Source of the DNA: Suilimivivens sp045586385
GTDB taxonomy: Bacteria > Bacillota > Clostridia > Lachnospirales > Lachnospiraceae
Direction of reading: 5' to 3'
Assembly: GCA_045586385.1 (NCBI GenBank)
Contig: JAZNAE010000004.1
Location: forward strand, 1-56,923
DNA length: 56,923 nucleotides
The notes under the pieces were generated by a model. The model searched no databases. It was not told the origin of the DNA and worked only from the letters and a program-made list of their open reading frames with translations. The translations under genes and the position numbers were made by a program. How positions within the stretch are numbered: position 1 is the stretch's first letter; each line of letters begins with the position of its first letter. This document shows, piece after piece, positions 16,062 to 25,400 of the stretch.

Positions 16062-16685
16062 AGCTATTTAAAGAAAATTGAATATAAAATTATGCCAAGA
16101 AAATCATTTCGAGTGATAAGAAATTGTTCCGGCTGCGGTAAGAAAACACACTTTATAAACACCGAAAGATTTCGTGTGAATGCAAACGGAAACAAAATAG
16201 ACGTGTGGCTTATCTATCAATGTGAAAATTGCAAGCACACCTGTAACCTGACTGTTTATGAAAGGCAGAAACCTTCATCCATTCCTCAGGAGGAATATCA
16301 GGCTTTTCTTAGGAACGATGAAGAGATGGCAGCAGCTTACGGAATGAATATGCAGTTTTTTAAAAAGAACAAAGCAGAGGTAGATGTGGCAGAGGCTGAA
16401 TATGACTTCATCAGATTGTCTGAATGTGAGGACGAAGCAGAGACAGAAGTAATAGAGGGAAGCGGGGAAGAATTTAATGAGAACAAAGAAAGCAACGGAA
16501 AAGTACAAATTCAAATCCACAATCCTTACAATCTAAAACTCCGTCCGGAGCGGCAAATAGCGCAGGTTTTGGGAATTTCCGGCAGTCACGTGAAGAAACT
16601 CATAGAGCAGGAGCAAATAGAAACAGAAAGTGTTTCTTCGGGAATGATTTCCGTTTATGTAAATAAATGTATTTTTAGTGGTTGA
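16059..16685 (+). CDS. DUF1062-family protein
   Basis: This 208-residue protein has an N-terminal zinc-ribbon-like region with two CxxC pairs (CSGCGKK near residue 22 and CENCKH near residue 55) and an acidic middle. A C-terminal segment could be a helix-turn-helix (IAQVLGISGSHVKKLIEQ). The start is taken at 16059, with AGGAG 6 bases upstream; the ATG at 16053 abuts the binding site. It is controlled by the MTTPYYFA leader. Its stop codon overlaps the -35 box of the next operon. The function is unknown. Confidence 0.78.
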   Translation: MSYLKKIEYKIMPRKSFRVIRNCSGCGKKTHFINTERFRVNANGNKIDVWLIYQCENCKHTCNLTVYERQKPSSIPQEEYQAFLRNDEEMAAAYGMNMQFFKKNKAEVDVAEAEYDFIRLSECEDEAETEVIEGSGEEFNENKESNGKVQIQIHNPYNLKLRPERQIAQVLGISGSHVKKLIEQEQIETESVSSGMISVYVNKCIFSG

Positions 16686-16710
16686 TTTTATATTTAGGTA
16701 GTGCTATACT
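16682..16710 (+). promoter_or_regulatory. promoter of the ABC-DUF1854-ABC operon
   Basis: TTGATT (16682-16687), a 17-bp spacer and TATACT (16705-16710) make a good sigma-A promoter. The -35 box overlaps the stop codon of the DUF1062-like gene. Transcription would start near 16717, giving a leader of about 310 bases before the first ABC gene. Confidence 0.75.
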
Positions 16711-16764
16711 GTAAAAAGTTTAGTGACTCGTAAACAAAATAAATAGAAGGATGGAGGTGACGAT

Positions 16765-16866
16765 ATGATGAAGAATAGAATAATTAACAGAAAGCATTTT
16801 ACCACCGCGAATTTATTGTTTGCATTTCAGAAATCATGTTGTCAGGACTCCGTATTTAGCCGATGA
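16765..16866 (+). CDS. 33-residue leader peptide of the ABC operon
   Basis: The ORF starts at ATG 16765 (or 16768) behind GGAGGTGACGAT, the strongest binding site in the region, and ends at TGA 16864. The peptide begins MMKNRIINRKHFTT and ends SCCQDSVFSR; it is basic at the front and has no domain. Its 3' half (16827-16835) contains the sequence that pairs with the terminator downstream, so its translation should set transcription of the operon. This is the architecture of the BmrB leader that controls the bmrCD ABC exporter in Bacillus subtilis, but the peptide is not obviously related. Confidence 0.7.
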   Translation: MMKNRIINRKHFTTANLLFAFQKSCCQDSVFSR

Positions 16867-16966
16867 AGAGGGCGCTGTTGTGTTTTCTTTTATTTGGCAT
16901 AGGTAAACGTGGACGAATTTATGAGCAGGATTTCTGATAGTGTCAGAAGTCCTGTTTTTGTTTTTT
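16827..16966 (+). promoter_or_regulatory. transcription attenuator (terminator and antiterminator) ahead of the ABC operon
   Basis: An intrinsic terminator is formed by AGGATTTCTGA (16927-16937) and TCAGAAGTCCT (16943-16953) with GTTTTTGTTTTTT after it. TCAGAAATC (16827-16835), inside the leader ORF, is perfectly complementary to GATTTCTGA in the 5' arm and would act as antiterminator. CAGGACT (16843-16849) matches the 3' arm (AGTCCTG). Ribosome position on the leader ORF would choose between the folds. Confidence 0.75.
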
Positions 16967-17027
16967 AGAAAATTTCTACTCTGAGCAGAAAAGTTTGGTG
17001 GAGAGACAGAGAAAGGGAGGAGAGATT

Positions 17028-19370
17028 ATGAAAGAAAATAAGTTGCCGGCACGTGTGCTGGAATTATTGAAACCACAAGGCATTACCCAGGAAGACATCC
17101 TGGATGTATGTCCCATGGATTTATCCGATGCCTGTGAGTACATCAGTGGTTATTTGTTCCTGACTGCTGATATGCTAGGGATTGTGACCAGCGAACCCAT
17201 CGGAAACCGGGTCCGTTATTTTAAGGGAACCAAGACCAAGGATATGGAATATGGGGAAGATACCTTGGAGTATGCATATAAGTTGATTCCCATCAGTGAG
17301 ACTGCACATATGCGAATAGAAAGACAGGTTGCCACGAACCGGGTAACAATATTTAAGGGAGATTTGCAGATGCAAATCGGAGCCCTTACAAATCTGTATT
17401 TAGAGCAGATGAATCTGTTCTTAAAGAGTTACAAAAAATTGAAGAAATATCCGGATGCGGCTGAGGAGATAGAGGCGGCGAAGGAAAACGAGGAGGATGA
17501 GGAAGCATATTGCCCCGTATGCGGAACGATGTATCCTGACCCGAAGAGAAAGATTTGTCCTAAGTGTATGAATAAAAGTTCTATTTTCATGCGGACAATG
17601 AAATATTTTCTGAAATATAAATGGCAGTTTATTATGCTGTTTATTGGTTACTTTGCGGCAGCAGGAATGAATCTGGTCTGGCCTTATCTTAGCGGTACGA
17701 TTTTGTATGATAAGGTTCTTGCTAAGGACGACGTATTTCTTGCAAAGTTTGGTGTTGCAGGAGAGTATTTGCTGGCACTTAGTTTGTTGGTAGCTGTTAT
17801 GGTATTATCGAAAATAGTGCAGCAAGGCGTTTCTCTTATGCAGCAAACTTTGATGGCAAGGATGGTTGCTGCGACTATCCGGGATATGAAACAGGATGTA
17901 TTTTCTGCAATGGGAAATCTGTCCATTAATTTCTTTACAAGTAAACAGACAGGAAGTCTGATGACACGTGTACTCAGCGATGCGGACCGTGTGACAGAAT
18001 TCTTCTTAGACGGATTTCCTTACATATTTATTCATGGGTTTACCATTATCGCATCCTTTACGGTAATGTTTACATTAAACTGGCAGATGGCTCTTGTAGC
18101 GTGTGTGCTTTTACCTCTTTTGGTAGTTATGAGCGTGAAGTTAAAACCCAAACTTTGGAGCCTTTTTGGAAGAAGACACCGTGCAGAGCGTGCGGTAAAC
18201 AGCCGTGTCAATGATAACTTAACGGGTGCCCGTGTGGTAAAGGCATTTGGACAGCAGGAGCAGGAAAATCAGCGTTTTGAAAGTCCTAATGACTATCTGC
18301 GGGATGCGGAAGTACGAATTGTAAAGTATAATAACCGATTTACCATTTTATACAACCTGGTACAGGAAATTTCCAGTATCTGGGTGTGGATTTTAGGTGT
18401 TTTCTTAATTATGGGAACCGGTAAGTTGGAACTGGGTGTGCTGATTACCTTTGTGGGATATGTAGCACAGCTTAATGGTCCTATGAATTTCTTTTCCAGA
18501 GTATTTCATATGTGGACCAACAGTATCAACTCTGCCCAGCGTATGTTTGAAATTATGGACGCAGTACCGGAGATTCAGGAAGCAGAAAAGCCTGTCCATA
18601 TGCCTGAACCTAAAGGTGAAATTGTACTTGATCATGTGACCTTTGGTTATGACGTAAACAGTCCCGTATTAAAAGATATCAGCCTCCATGTAAAAGAAGG
18701 AGAAATGCTTGGTATTGTTGGGCGCTCCGGAGCAGGAAAAACTACACTCGTGAATTTGATTTCCCGTATGTATGATACGAATGAAGGTAAGATTACGCTT
18801 GATGGCGTGGATGTAAAAGACATAGCATTCCATGACCTTCGTAAAAATGTGGCTATGGTATCCCAGGATACTTATATCTTTATGGGAACCGTTGCAGACA
18901 ACATCGCCTATGCAAATCCGAATGCTTCCCGTGAGGATGTTGTAAAGGCAGCAATGTTAGCAAGTGCCCATGAATTTATTTCCAATATGCCGGACGGCTA
19001 TGATACCGTAATTGGTGCTTCCGGAAAGGATTTATCCGGCGGTGAGAAACAGAGAATTTCCATTGCCAGGGCAATTCTTGCAAATCCCAAGATTTTGATT
19101 TTGGATGAGGCTACAGCCAGTGTGGATACGGAAACAGAAAAGGCCATCCAGAGTTCCTTAAATTACTTGGTGAAAGGCCGTACTACCTTATCCATTGCAC
19201 ACAGATTGTCTACCCTTAGGGACGCAGACAGACTTGTGGTAATTGATGGCGGAAAAATTGTAGAAGAAGGGACTCATGAAGAATTAGAGGCATTAGGCGG
19301 TATTTACTTTAAGCTTATGGAACTTCAAACAAAATCTCTTGCACTGAAAGGAGAATTACAAAATGAGTAA
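17028..19370 (+). CDS. zinc-ribbon ABC exporter subunit 1
   Basis: This 780-residue half-transporter has an unusual N-terminal soluble region (about 1-190) ending in a zinc ribbon (Cys162, Cys165, Cys177, Cys180). An ABC-exporter membrane domain with six helices (about 195-500) and an ATPase domain follow. The ATPase has Walker A GRSGAGKT (Lys571), signature LSGGEKQR, Walker B ILILDEAT and H-loop AHRLST. The catalytic Glu is intact. The start at 17028 has GGGAGGAG; an in-frame TTG at 16995 lacks support. It overlaps the DUF1854 gene by 8 bp and lies in an operon with a second ABC subunit. It probably exports a drug-like or peptide compound. Confidence 0.9.
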   Translation: MKENKLPARVLELLKPQGITQEDILDVCPMDLSDACEYISGYLFLTADMLGIVTSEPIGNRVRYFKGTKTKDMEYGEDTLEYAYKLIPISETAHMRIERQVATNRVTIFKGDLQMQIGALTNLYLEQMNLFLKSYKKLKKYPDAAEEIEAAKENEEDEEAYCPVCGTMYPDPKRKICPKCMNKSSIFMRTMKYFLKYKWQFIMLFIGYFAAAGMNLVWPYLSGTILYDKVLAKDDVFLAKFGVAGEYLLALSLLVAVMVLSKIVQQGVSLMQQTLMARMVAATIRDMKQDVFSAMGNLSINFFTSKQTGSLMTRVLSDADRVTEFFLDGFPYIFIHGFTIIASFTVMFTLNWQMALVACVLLPLLVVMSVKLKPKLWSLFGRRHRAERAVNSRVNDNLTGARVVKAFGQQEQENQRFESPNDYLRDAEVRIVKYNNRFTILYNLVQEISSIWVWILGVFLIMGTGKLELGVLITFVGYVAQLNGPMNFFSRVFHMWTNSINSAQRMFEIMDAVPEIQEAEKPVHMPEPKGEIVLDHVTFGYDVNSPVLKDISLHVKEGEMLGIVGRSGAGKTTLVNLISRMYDTNEGKITLDGVDVKDIAFHDLRKNVAMVSQDTYIFMGTVADNIAYANPNASREDVVKAAMLASAHEFISNMPDGYDTVIGASGKDLSGGEKQRISIARAILANPKILILDEATASVDTETEKAIQSSLNYLVKGRTTLSIAHRLSTLRDADRLVVIDGGKIVEEGTHEELEALGGIYFKLMELQTKSLALKGELQNE

Positions 19371-19905
19371 TGATTTTAAGATAGAACAGATGGAAGGGGA
19401 AGTGGAAGAAATGACTGCCCTCCGCTATTTAAACAAAGACAATGCGACTTTCGAGAGAACACCGGGCGGTTTTGTAAGTCTTACTTTTGAGGGGAAGAAG
19501 TGGGACCGTGTTCAGGTAATACGGTTATTCCCTTTTACGGAACCGAATAAATTTATTTCAATCAGAACAGTGGAAGAACGTTCCAAAGAGATTGGTGTAA
19601 TCGAAGATATGAAAAACCTAACAAAGGATACAAGGGCTATGCTGGAAGAACAGCTGAATTTGTATTACTTTACCCCCATCATCGAGAAGGTAATCGATAT
19701 TAAAGATGAGTATGGTTATGCGTATTTTCATGTAATGACAGACAGAGGAGAATGCAGATTTACCATTAATATGGGAGGAAATGCGGTAGTCCGTTTGACA
19801 GACAGCAGACTCTTAATTACAGATCTGGATGAAAACCGGTTTGAAATTCCGGACGTATTTAAGCTGTCACAGAAGGAACAGCGTAAATTGGATTTATTCC
19901 TCTAG
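19363..19905 (+). CDS. DUF1854-family protein, ABC-exporter partner
   Basis: This 180-residue soluble protein matches the DUF1854 pattern: VIRLFPFTEPNKFISIR, KEIGVIEDM, a central YYFTPIIEKV, TDRGECRF and RFEIPDVF near the end. In other bacteria DUF1854 is fused to, or encoded beside, ABC exporters, including cyanophycin-linked ones, and has been proposed to bind ligand. Here it sits between two ABC subunit genes and overlaps the first by 8 bp, so a stoichiometric partner or adaptor is likely. There is no membrane segment or catalytic motif. Confidence 0.85.
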   Translation: MSNDFKIEQMEGEVEEMTALRYLNKDNATFERTPGGFVSLTFEGKKWDRVQVIRLFPFTEPNKFISIRTVEERSKEIGVIEDMKNLTKDTRAMLEEQLNLYYFTPIIEKVIDIKDEYGYAYFHVMTDRGECRFTINMGGNAVVRLTDSRLLITDLDENRFEIPDVFKLSQKEQRKLDLFL

Positions 19906-19917
19906 AAGGAGGCTTTT

Positions 19918-22098
19918 ATGATACTAAAATTTAATTTGCCAAAGGAGGCAGAAGCCTGCATTTTATTAGATGCTGGTGAAAAAATATATTACAGCGTTCC
20001 CTATGATGTGGCAGAGGGAACACGATGGCAGCCGGATTCCTATTTGGTAGTAAGTAAAAAAAATATATGGGTTATTGCCAAAGGAAATTTATTGGAAAAG
20101 ATACCTTTAGCAGAATGTAAAAATGCCAAGGCAGAAGCAAAAATAGGTTGCGGACTGTTAGTACTTGAACAAAATGGTGTGCAGAGATATGTAGTACAGT
20201 ATTCCTCAAAGCATCTGGCGAGATATGCATACATAGCAAGGGGAATCAACATTTTGATTTCCGGAAGATGCGAGGAAGTAGTCAGTAACGAATACGAAAA
20301 GATATGTCCCCAGTGCGGCAAGGCAATACCGGGAACCAAGTATTGTCCGCACTGTTCAGGTGAAGGCAGCTTTTGGAAAAACTTTCTTGGAATGACAGCA
20401 CCCTATAAAAAGGATTTTGTGGGCATTATTTTCCTGATGATTATGGCAGCGGTGGTAACGCTTTTAAATCCGGAAATTCAAAAGCATTTGGTAGATGATG
20501 TGCTTACCGCCGGCAGCGGAAGGATGCAGACAGCATTTCTTTGCCTGGCAGGAATGTTTGCCTTGAGTGTGGGCATTGTAGTAATTAATATTTTAAAGAG
20601 TTATTATTGTACCGTTCTGGGTGCCAAGATAGCTAAGGATTTACGGGAAAAGTTATTTGCAAAGATACAGATTTTATCCTTGAGTTATATCAATGACAGA
20701 AGACCCGGGGAACTGATGAACAGAATCGTCTCAGATACAAGCAAGATCCGCATGTTCATGGAAAATACATTTTGTAACATGTTTACTGTGTGTTTTATCT
20801 TTGCTTGTGATATTATATTTATGCTGGCACTGAACGTGAAACTGGCGATTTTCAGTTTTATATTTGTGCCCATTGCATTAGGGATTACCACTGCGTTTTG
20901 GAAAAATATCCATCGTCGTTTTCATCTGCAGTGGAAAAAGGCAGATGATGTAAACAGTAACTTGCAGGATGTGATCTCCGGTATGCGCGTGGTAAAATCA
21001 TACGGAAAAGAAGAAGCGGAAAAAAATAAGTTTAATCATCTGGCAGAAATATTATGTCAGGTACAGACCAGAAACGAAGTATTCTGGGCAATATTTCATC
21101 CCTTTGTGAATTTCATTATGGGAGCCGGTGTCTTCATTGTTATTTACGTGGGTGGTATGGATATTTTTGCCGGAAAGATGACAACCGGTGAGCTGTTGCA
21201 GTTTATTACTTACACCCAGCTGTTATATCAGTATTTAAACTGGATGACGCATATGCCCAGGGAAATTATGAATTTAATTGGCAGTATGGAACGAATTAAT
21301 GATATTATGGCACAAGAGCCATTTATCGAAGATGTAGAAAATCCCATGGAACTGGATGTAGAAGGTGAGATTGAATTTCGTCATGCAACTTTTGGATACA
21401 AATCCTATCAACCTGTGCTTGAGGATTTAAATCTGAAGATTAAAAAAGGCGAAATGATAGGTATTGTAGGAGCTTCCGGAACAGGAAAGTCTACCCTGAT
21501 TAATCTGCTGATGCGATTATATGAAGTGGATGACGGTGCACTTTTAATTGACGGACATGATATTAAGGAAATTAAGTCCGATAAGTTTCATTCTCAGATT
21601 GGTGTCGTGCTTCAAGAAACATTTTTGTTCTCCGGAACGATTTTAAACAATATCAGATTTTCCAAGCCCGATGCTACTTATGAAGAAGTAATCCGTGCAG
21701 CAAAGATGGCAAATGCACATGATTTTATATCAAAGACAGCAGACGGGTACAATACCTATGTGGGAGAAAAGGGACATAACTTATCCGGCGGCGAAAGACA
21801 GAGAATTGCCATTGCAAGAGCTATTTTAAATGAGCCAAGACTTCTTATTTTGGATGAGGCAACGGCAAGTCTCGATACGGAAAGTGAGTTTATGATTCAA
21901 AAGGCGTTAGAGCGTCTGACAGCAGGAAGAACCACCTTTGCCATTGCCCACAGATTATCTACATTGCAGAATGCAGACCGCTTAATCGTTATTGACGGTC
22001 ATAAAATAGCAGAAGTGGGTACTCATGAAGAATTGATTAAGAAGGGCGGACTTTACAGCCGGCTTGTAAAAGCGCAATTGGAAATGCAGAAAGGTTAA
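19918..22098 (+). CDS. zinc-ribbon ABC exporter subunit 2
   Basis: This 726-residue half-transporter has an N-terminal beta-rich region (about 1-125, PH-like in appearance), a zinc ribbon (Cys130, Cys133, Cys143, Cys146), six membrane helices and an ATPase. The ATPase has Walker A GASGTGKS (Lys524), LSGGERQR, LLILDEAT and AHRLST. As in subunit 1, the catalytic Glu is present, whereas many heterodimeric exporters have one degenerate site. The gene follows the DUF1854 gene by 12 bp. The two subunits probably form one heterodimeric exporter; two homodimers cannot be excluded. Confidence 0.9.
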   Translation: MILKFNLPKEAEACILLDAGEKIYYSVPYDVAEGTRWQPDSYLVVSKKNIWVIAKGNLLEKIPLAECKNAKAEAKIGCGLLVLEQNGVQRYVVQYSSKHLARYAYIARGINILISGRCEEVVSNEYEKICPQCGKAIPGTKYCPHCSGEGSFWKNFLGMTAPYKKDFVGIIFLMIMAAVVTLLNPEIQKHLVDDVLTAGSGRMQTAFLCLAGMFALSVGIVVINILKSYYCTVLGAKIAKDLREKLFAKIQILSLSYINDRRPGELMNRIVSDTSKIRMFMENTFCNMFTVCFIFACDIIFMLALNVKLAIFSFIFVPIALGITTAFWKNIHRRFHLQWKKADDVNSNLQDVISGMRVVKSYGKEEAEKNKFNHLAEILCQVQTRNEVFWAIFHPFVNFIMGAGVFIVIYVGGMDIFAGKMTTGELLQFITYTQLLYQYLNWMTHMPREIMNLIGSMERINDIMAQEPFIEDVENPMELDVEGEIEFRHATFGYKSYQPVLEDLNLKIKKGEMIGIVGASGTGKSTLINLLMRLYEVDDGALLIDGHDIKEIKSDKFHSQIGVVLQETFLFSGTILNNIRFSKPDATYEEVIRAAKMANAHDFISKTADGYNTYVGEKGHNLSGGERQRIAIARAILNEPRLLILDEATASLDTESEFMIQKALERLTAGRTTFAIAHRLSTLQNADRLIVIDGHKIAEVGTHEELIKKGGLYSRLVKAQLEMQKG

Positions 22099-22110
22099 AG
22101 GGAAATAATT

Positions 22111-22317
22111 ATGACAATGGATGAAACCATTAAGAGAATCAATGAGCTTTATCATAAATCACAAAATGAAGGATTGACGGAAGAAGAAAAGGCGCAGCAA
22201 CAAGAGCTGCGCCGGAAATATATTGAAAGTGTGAGGGGCAACTTACGAGGTCAGCTTGAGAATATGTCTATTCAAAGACCGGATGGAAGCATCGAAAAGG
22301 TGACCAAGAAAAAATAA
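22111..22317 (+). CDS. DUF896 (YnzC-like) small protein
   Basis: This 68-residue protein matches the DUF896/UPF0291 family: INELYHKSQNEGLTEEEKAQQ, then LRRKYIESVRGNLRGQLENM. Members form a short helical hairpin and have been linked in Bacillus to SOS or stress loci without a defined function. It follows the ABC operon by 12 bp and may be its last gene. AAAGGGA precedes the start. Confidence 0.9.
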   Translation: MTMDETIKRINELYHKSQNEGLTEEEKAQQQELRRKYIESVRGNLRGQLENMSIQRPDGSIEKVTKKK

Positions 22318-22364
22318 AGTTAAGGATATAAGAAATATTTATAAGAAAGATTACATTATCTGAA

Positions 22365-22394
22365 TTGACATTCTCACATATATAGTGATAAAAT
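22365..22394 (+). promoter_or_regulatory. carB promoter
   Basis: TTGACA (22365-22370), an 18-bp spacer and TAAAAT (22389-22394) lie 43 bp before the carB start. The leader is only about 37 bases, too short for a PyrR-type attenuator. Confidence 0.75.
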
Positions 22395-22437
22395 ATTGCA
22401 GATGTAAAAAACTGTTAAGCTCAGGAGGACTTTTTTT

Positions 22438-25400
22438 ATGCCTAAAAGAACAGATATTAACAAGGTTCTGATTATTGGTTCAGGCCCTATTATCATTGGT
22501 CAAGCATGCGAATTTGACTACTCAGGCACTCAGGCTTGTAAGGCACTTCGCAAATTGGGATATGAAATTGTTTTGGTGAATTCCAATCCCGCAACAATTA
22601 TGACAGACCCGGAAACGGCTGACGTCACTTATATTGAACCGCTTAACGTAGAGAGACTGGAACAGATTATCGCAAAAGAGCGTCCGGATGCACTTCTTCC
22701 GAACCTTGGTGGACAATCCGGTCTTAATTTATGTGCAGAATTAAACAAGGCAGGAGTTCTCGATAAATATAATGTAAAAGTAATCGGTGTCCAGGTGGAT
22801 GCCATTGAGCGAGGAGAAGACCGTATTGAGTTTAAAGCGGCAATGGACAAATTGGGAATTGAAATGGCACGTAGTGAAGTTGCTTACAGCGTAGAGGAAG
22901 GTTTGGAAATCGCCGACAAGTTAGGCTATCCCGTTGTTCTTCGTCCCGCATATACCATGGGCGGCGCTGGTGGCGGTCTTGTATATAATAAGGAAGAGTT
23001 AAAGACGGTCATGGCAAGAGGTCTGCAGGCTTCCTTAGTAGGACAGGTACTGGTAGAAGAATCCATTTTGGGCTGGGAAGAGCTGGAAGTAGAAGTAGTG
23101 CGTGATGCAGATAACAACATGATTACCGTCTGCTTCATCGAAAATATTGATCCTCTTGGTGTTCATACAGGTGACTCCTTCTGTTCTGCCCCCATGCTGA
23201 CAATCTCTGAAGATTGCCAGAGAAGATTAAAAGAGCAGGCATTTAAAATTGTTGAATCTGTAGAGGTTATCGGCGGAACCAATGTACAGTTCGCACATGA
23301 CCCTGTTACAGACAGAATTATTGTTATTGAAATTAACCCCCGTACATCCCGTTCTTCGGCACTTGCATCCAAAGCAACCGGTTTCCCGATTGCGCTTGTA
23401 TCTGCAATGTTGGCAGCAGGCCTTACGTTAAAGGATATCCCTTGCGGTAAGTACGGAACATTGGATAAATACGAACCGGATGGAGATTATGTAGTAATTA
23501 AGTTTGCCCGTTGGGCATTTGAAAAGTTCAAAGGCGTAGAAGATAAGCTTGGCACACAGATGCGTGCGGTTGGCGAAGTTATGAGTATCGGTAAGACTTA
23601 TAAGGAAGCCTTCCAGAAAGCAATCCGTTCCTTAGAGACAGGCCGCTATGGACTTGGACACGCAAAGAACTTTGATTCTCTTACCAAAGAAGATTTGCTC
23701 AGAATGTTAATCACACCTTCCAGCGAACGTCATTTCGTGATGTACGAAGCGCTTCGTAAGGGTGCATCAATAGAAGAAATTCATGAAATTACCAAAGTAA
23801 AAGCATACTTCATCGAACAGATGAAGGAGCTGGTTGAGGAAGAAGAAGCCATCTTAAAATACAAAGGAAGCATGATTTCCGATGAAATGCTGATTTCTGC
23901 AAAGAAGAATGGTTTTGCTGATAAATATTTAAGCCAGCTTTTGGAAATTCCTGAAGAAGATATCCGTAATAAGCGTATTTCTCTCGGTGTAGAAGAAGCA
24001 TGGGAAGGTGTTCACGTAAGCGGAACAGAGGATAGTGCTTATTACTACTCCACCTACAATGCAGAAGATAAGAACCCTGTCAGTGACAAGCAGAAGATTA
24101 TGATCTTAGGCGGTGGTCCCAACAGAATCGGTCAGGGTATTGAATTTGACTATTGTTGTGTGCATGCAGCAATGGCTCTTAAGAAATTAGGATTTGAGAC
24201 AATTATCGTAAACTGTAATCCTGAAACGGTATCTACAGACTATGATACTTCCGATAAACTTTATTTTGAACCTCTTACACTGGAAGATGTTCTCAGTATT
24301 TATAAGAAAGAAAAGCCTCTTGGTGTGATTGCACAGTTTGGTGGACAGACACCTCTTAACCTGGCAGCAGACCTTGAAAAGAACGGTGTGAGAATTTTAG
24401 GAACAGCACCTTCTGTTATTGACCTGGCAGAGGACAGAGACTTATTCCGTGCCATGATGGAAAAATTGGAAATTCCCATGCCCGAATCAGGAATGGCAGT
24501 AAACGTAGAAGAAGCCACCCAAATTGCAAACAAAATCGGATATCCGGTTATGGTTCGTCCTTCCTATGTACTTGGCGGACGTGGTATGGAAGTCGTATAT
24601 GATGAGAAGAGTCTTACAGAATATATGAATGCGGCAGTTGGTGTAACACCTGACAGACCCATTCTGATTGACAGATTCTTAAATCATGCACTTGAATGTG
24701 AAGCTGATGCTATCAGCGACGGAACGCATGCATTTGTTCCTGCAGTTATGGAACATATTGAACTTGCAGGTATTCACTCCGGTGACTCCGCATGTATTAT
24801 TCCTTCTGTGCACATTACAGAAGAAAATGTAAAGACAATCAAGGAATATACAAGAAAGATTGCAGAGGAGATGCATGTGAAAGGTCTTATGAACATGCAG
24901 TACGCAATCGAAAACGGCAAGGTATTTGTTCTGGAGGCTAACCCCAGAGCATCCCGTACGGTACCCCTTGTATCCAAAGTATGTAACATCCGTATGGTGC
25001 CTATTGCAACAGATATTATTACTTCCGAAATCACAGGCCGTCCTTCACCGGTACCGGCTCTTAAGGAACAGGTAATTCCCAACTATGGTGTAAAAGAAGC
25101 GGTATTCCCCTTCAACATGTTCCAGGAAGTTGACCCTATCTTAGGACCTGAAATGCGTTCCACAGGTGAAGTACTTGGATTATCCCATTCTTACGGTGAA
25201 GCATTCTTCAAAGCACAGGAAGCATGCCAGTCCAAACTTCCTTTAGAAGGAACAGTACTTATCTCTGTAAATAACAAAGATAAGGAAGAAGTTGTGGAAG
25301 TTGCCAGAATGCTTGCAGATGACGGATTTAAACTGGTAGCAACTGAAGGTAACTACGACCTGATTTCTTCCAAGGGTATTCCCGTATCCAAGGTGAAGAA

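Noticed and set aside
22365..22437. PyrR-type attenuator before carB
   Set aside because: The predicted leader is about 37 bases, with no terminator hairpin or PyrR-binding element.
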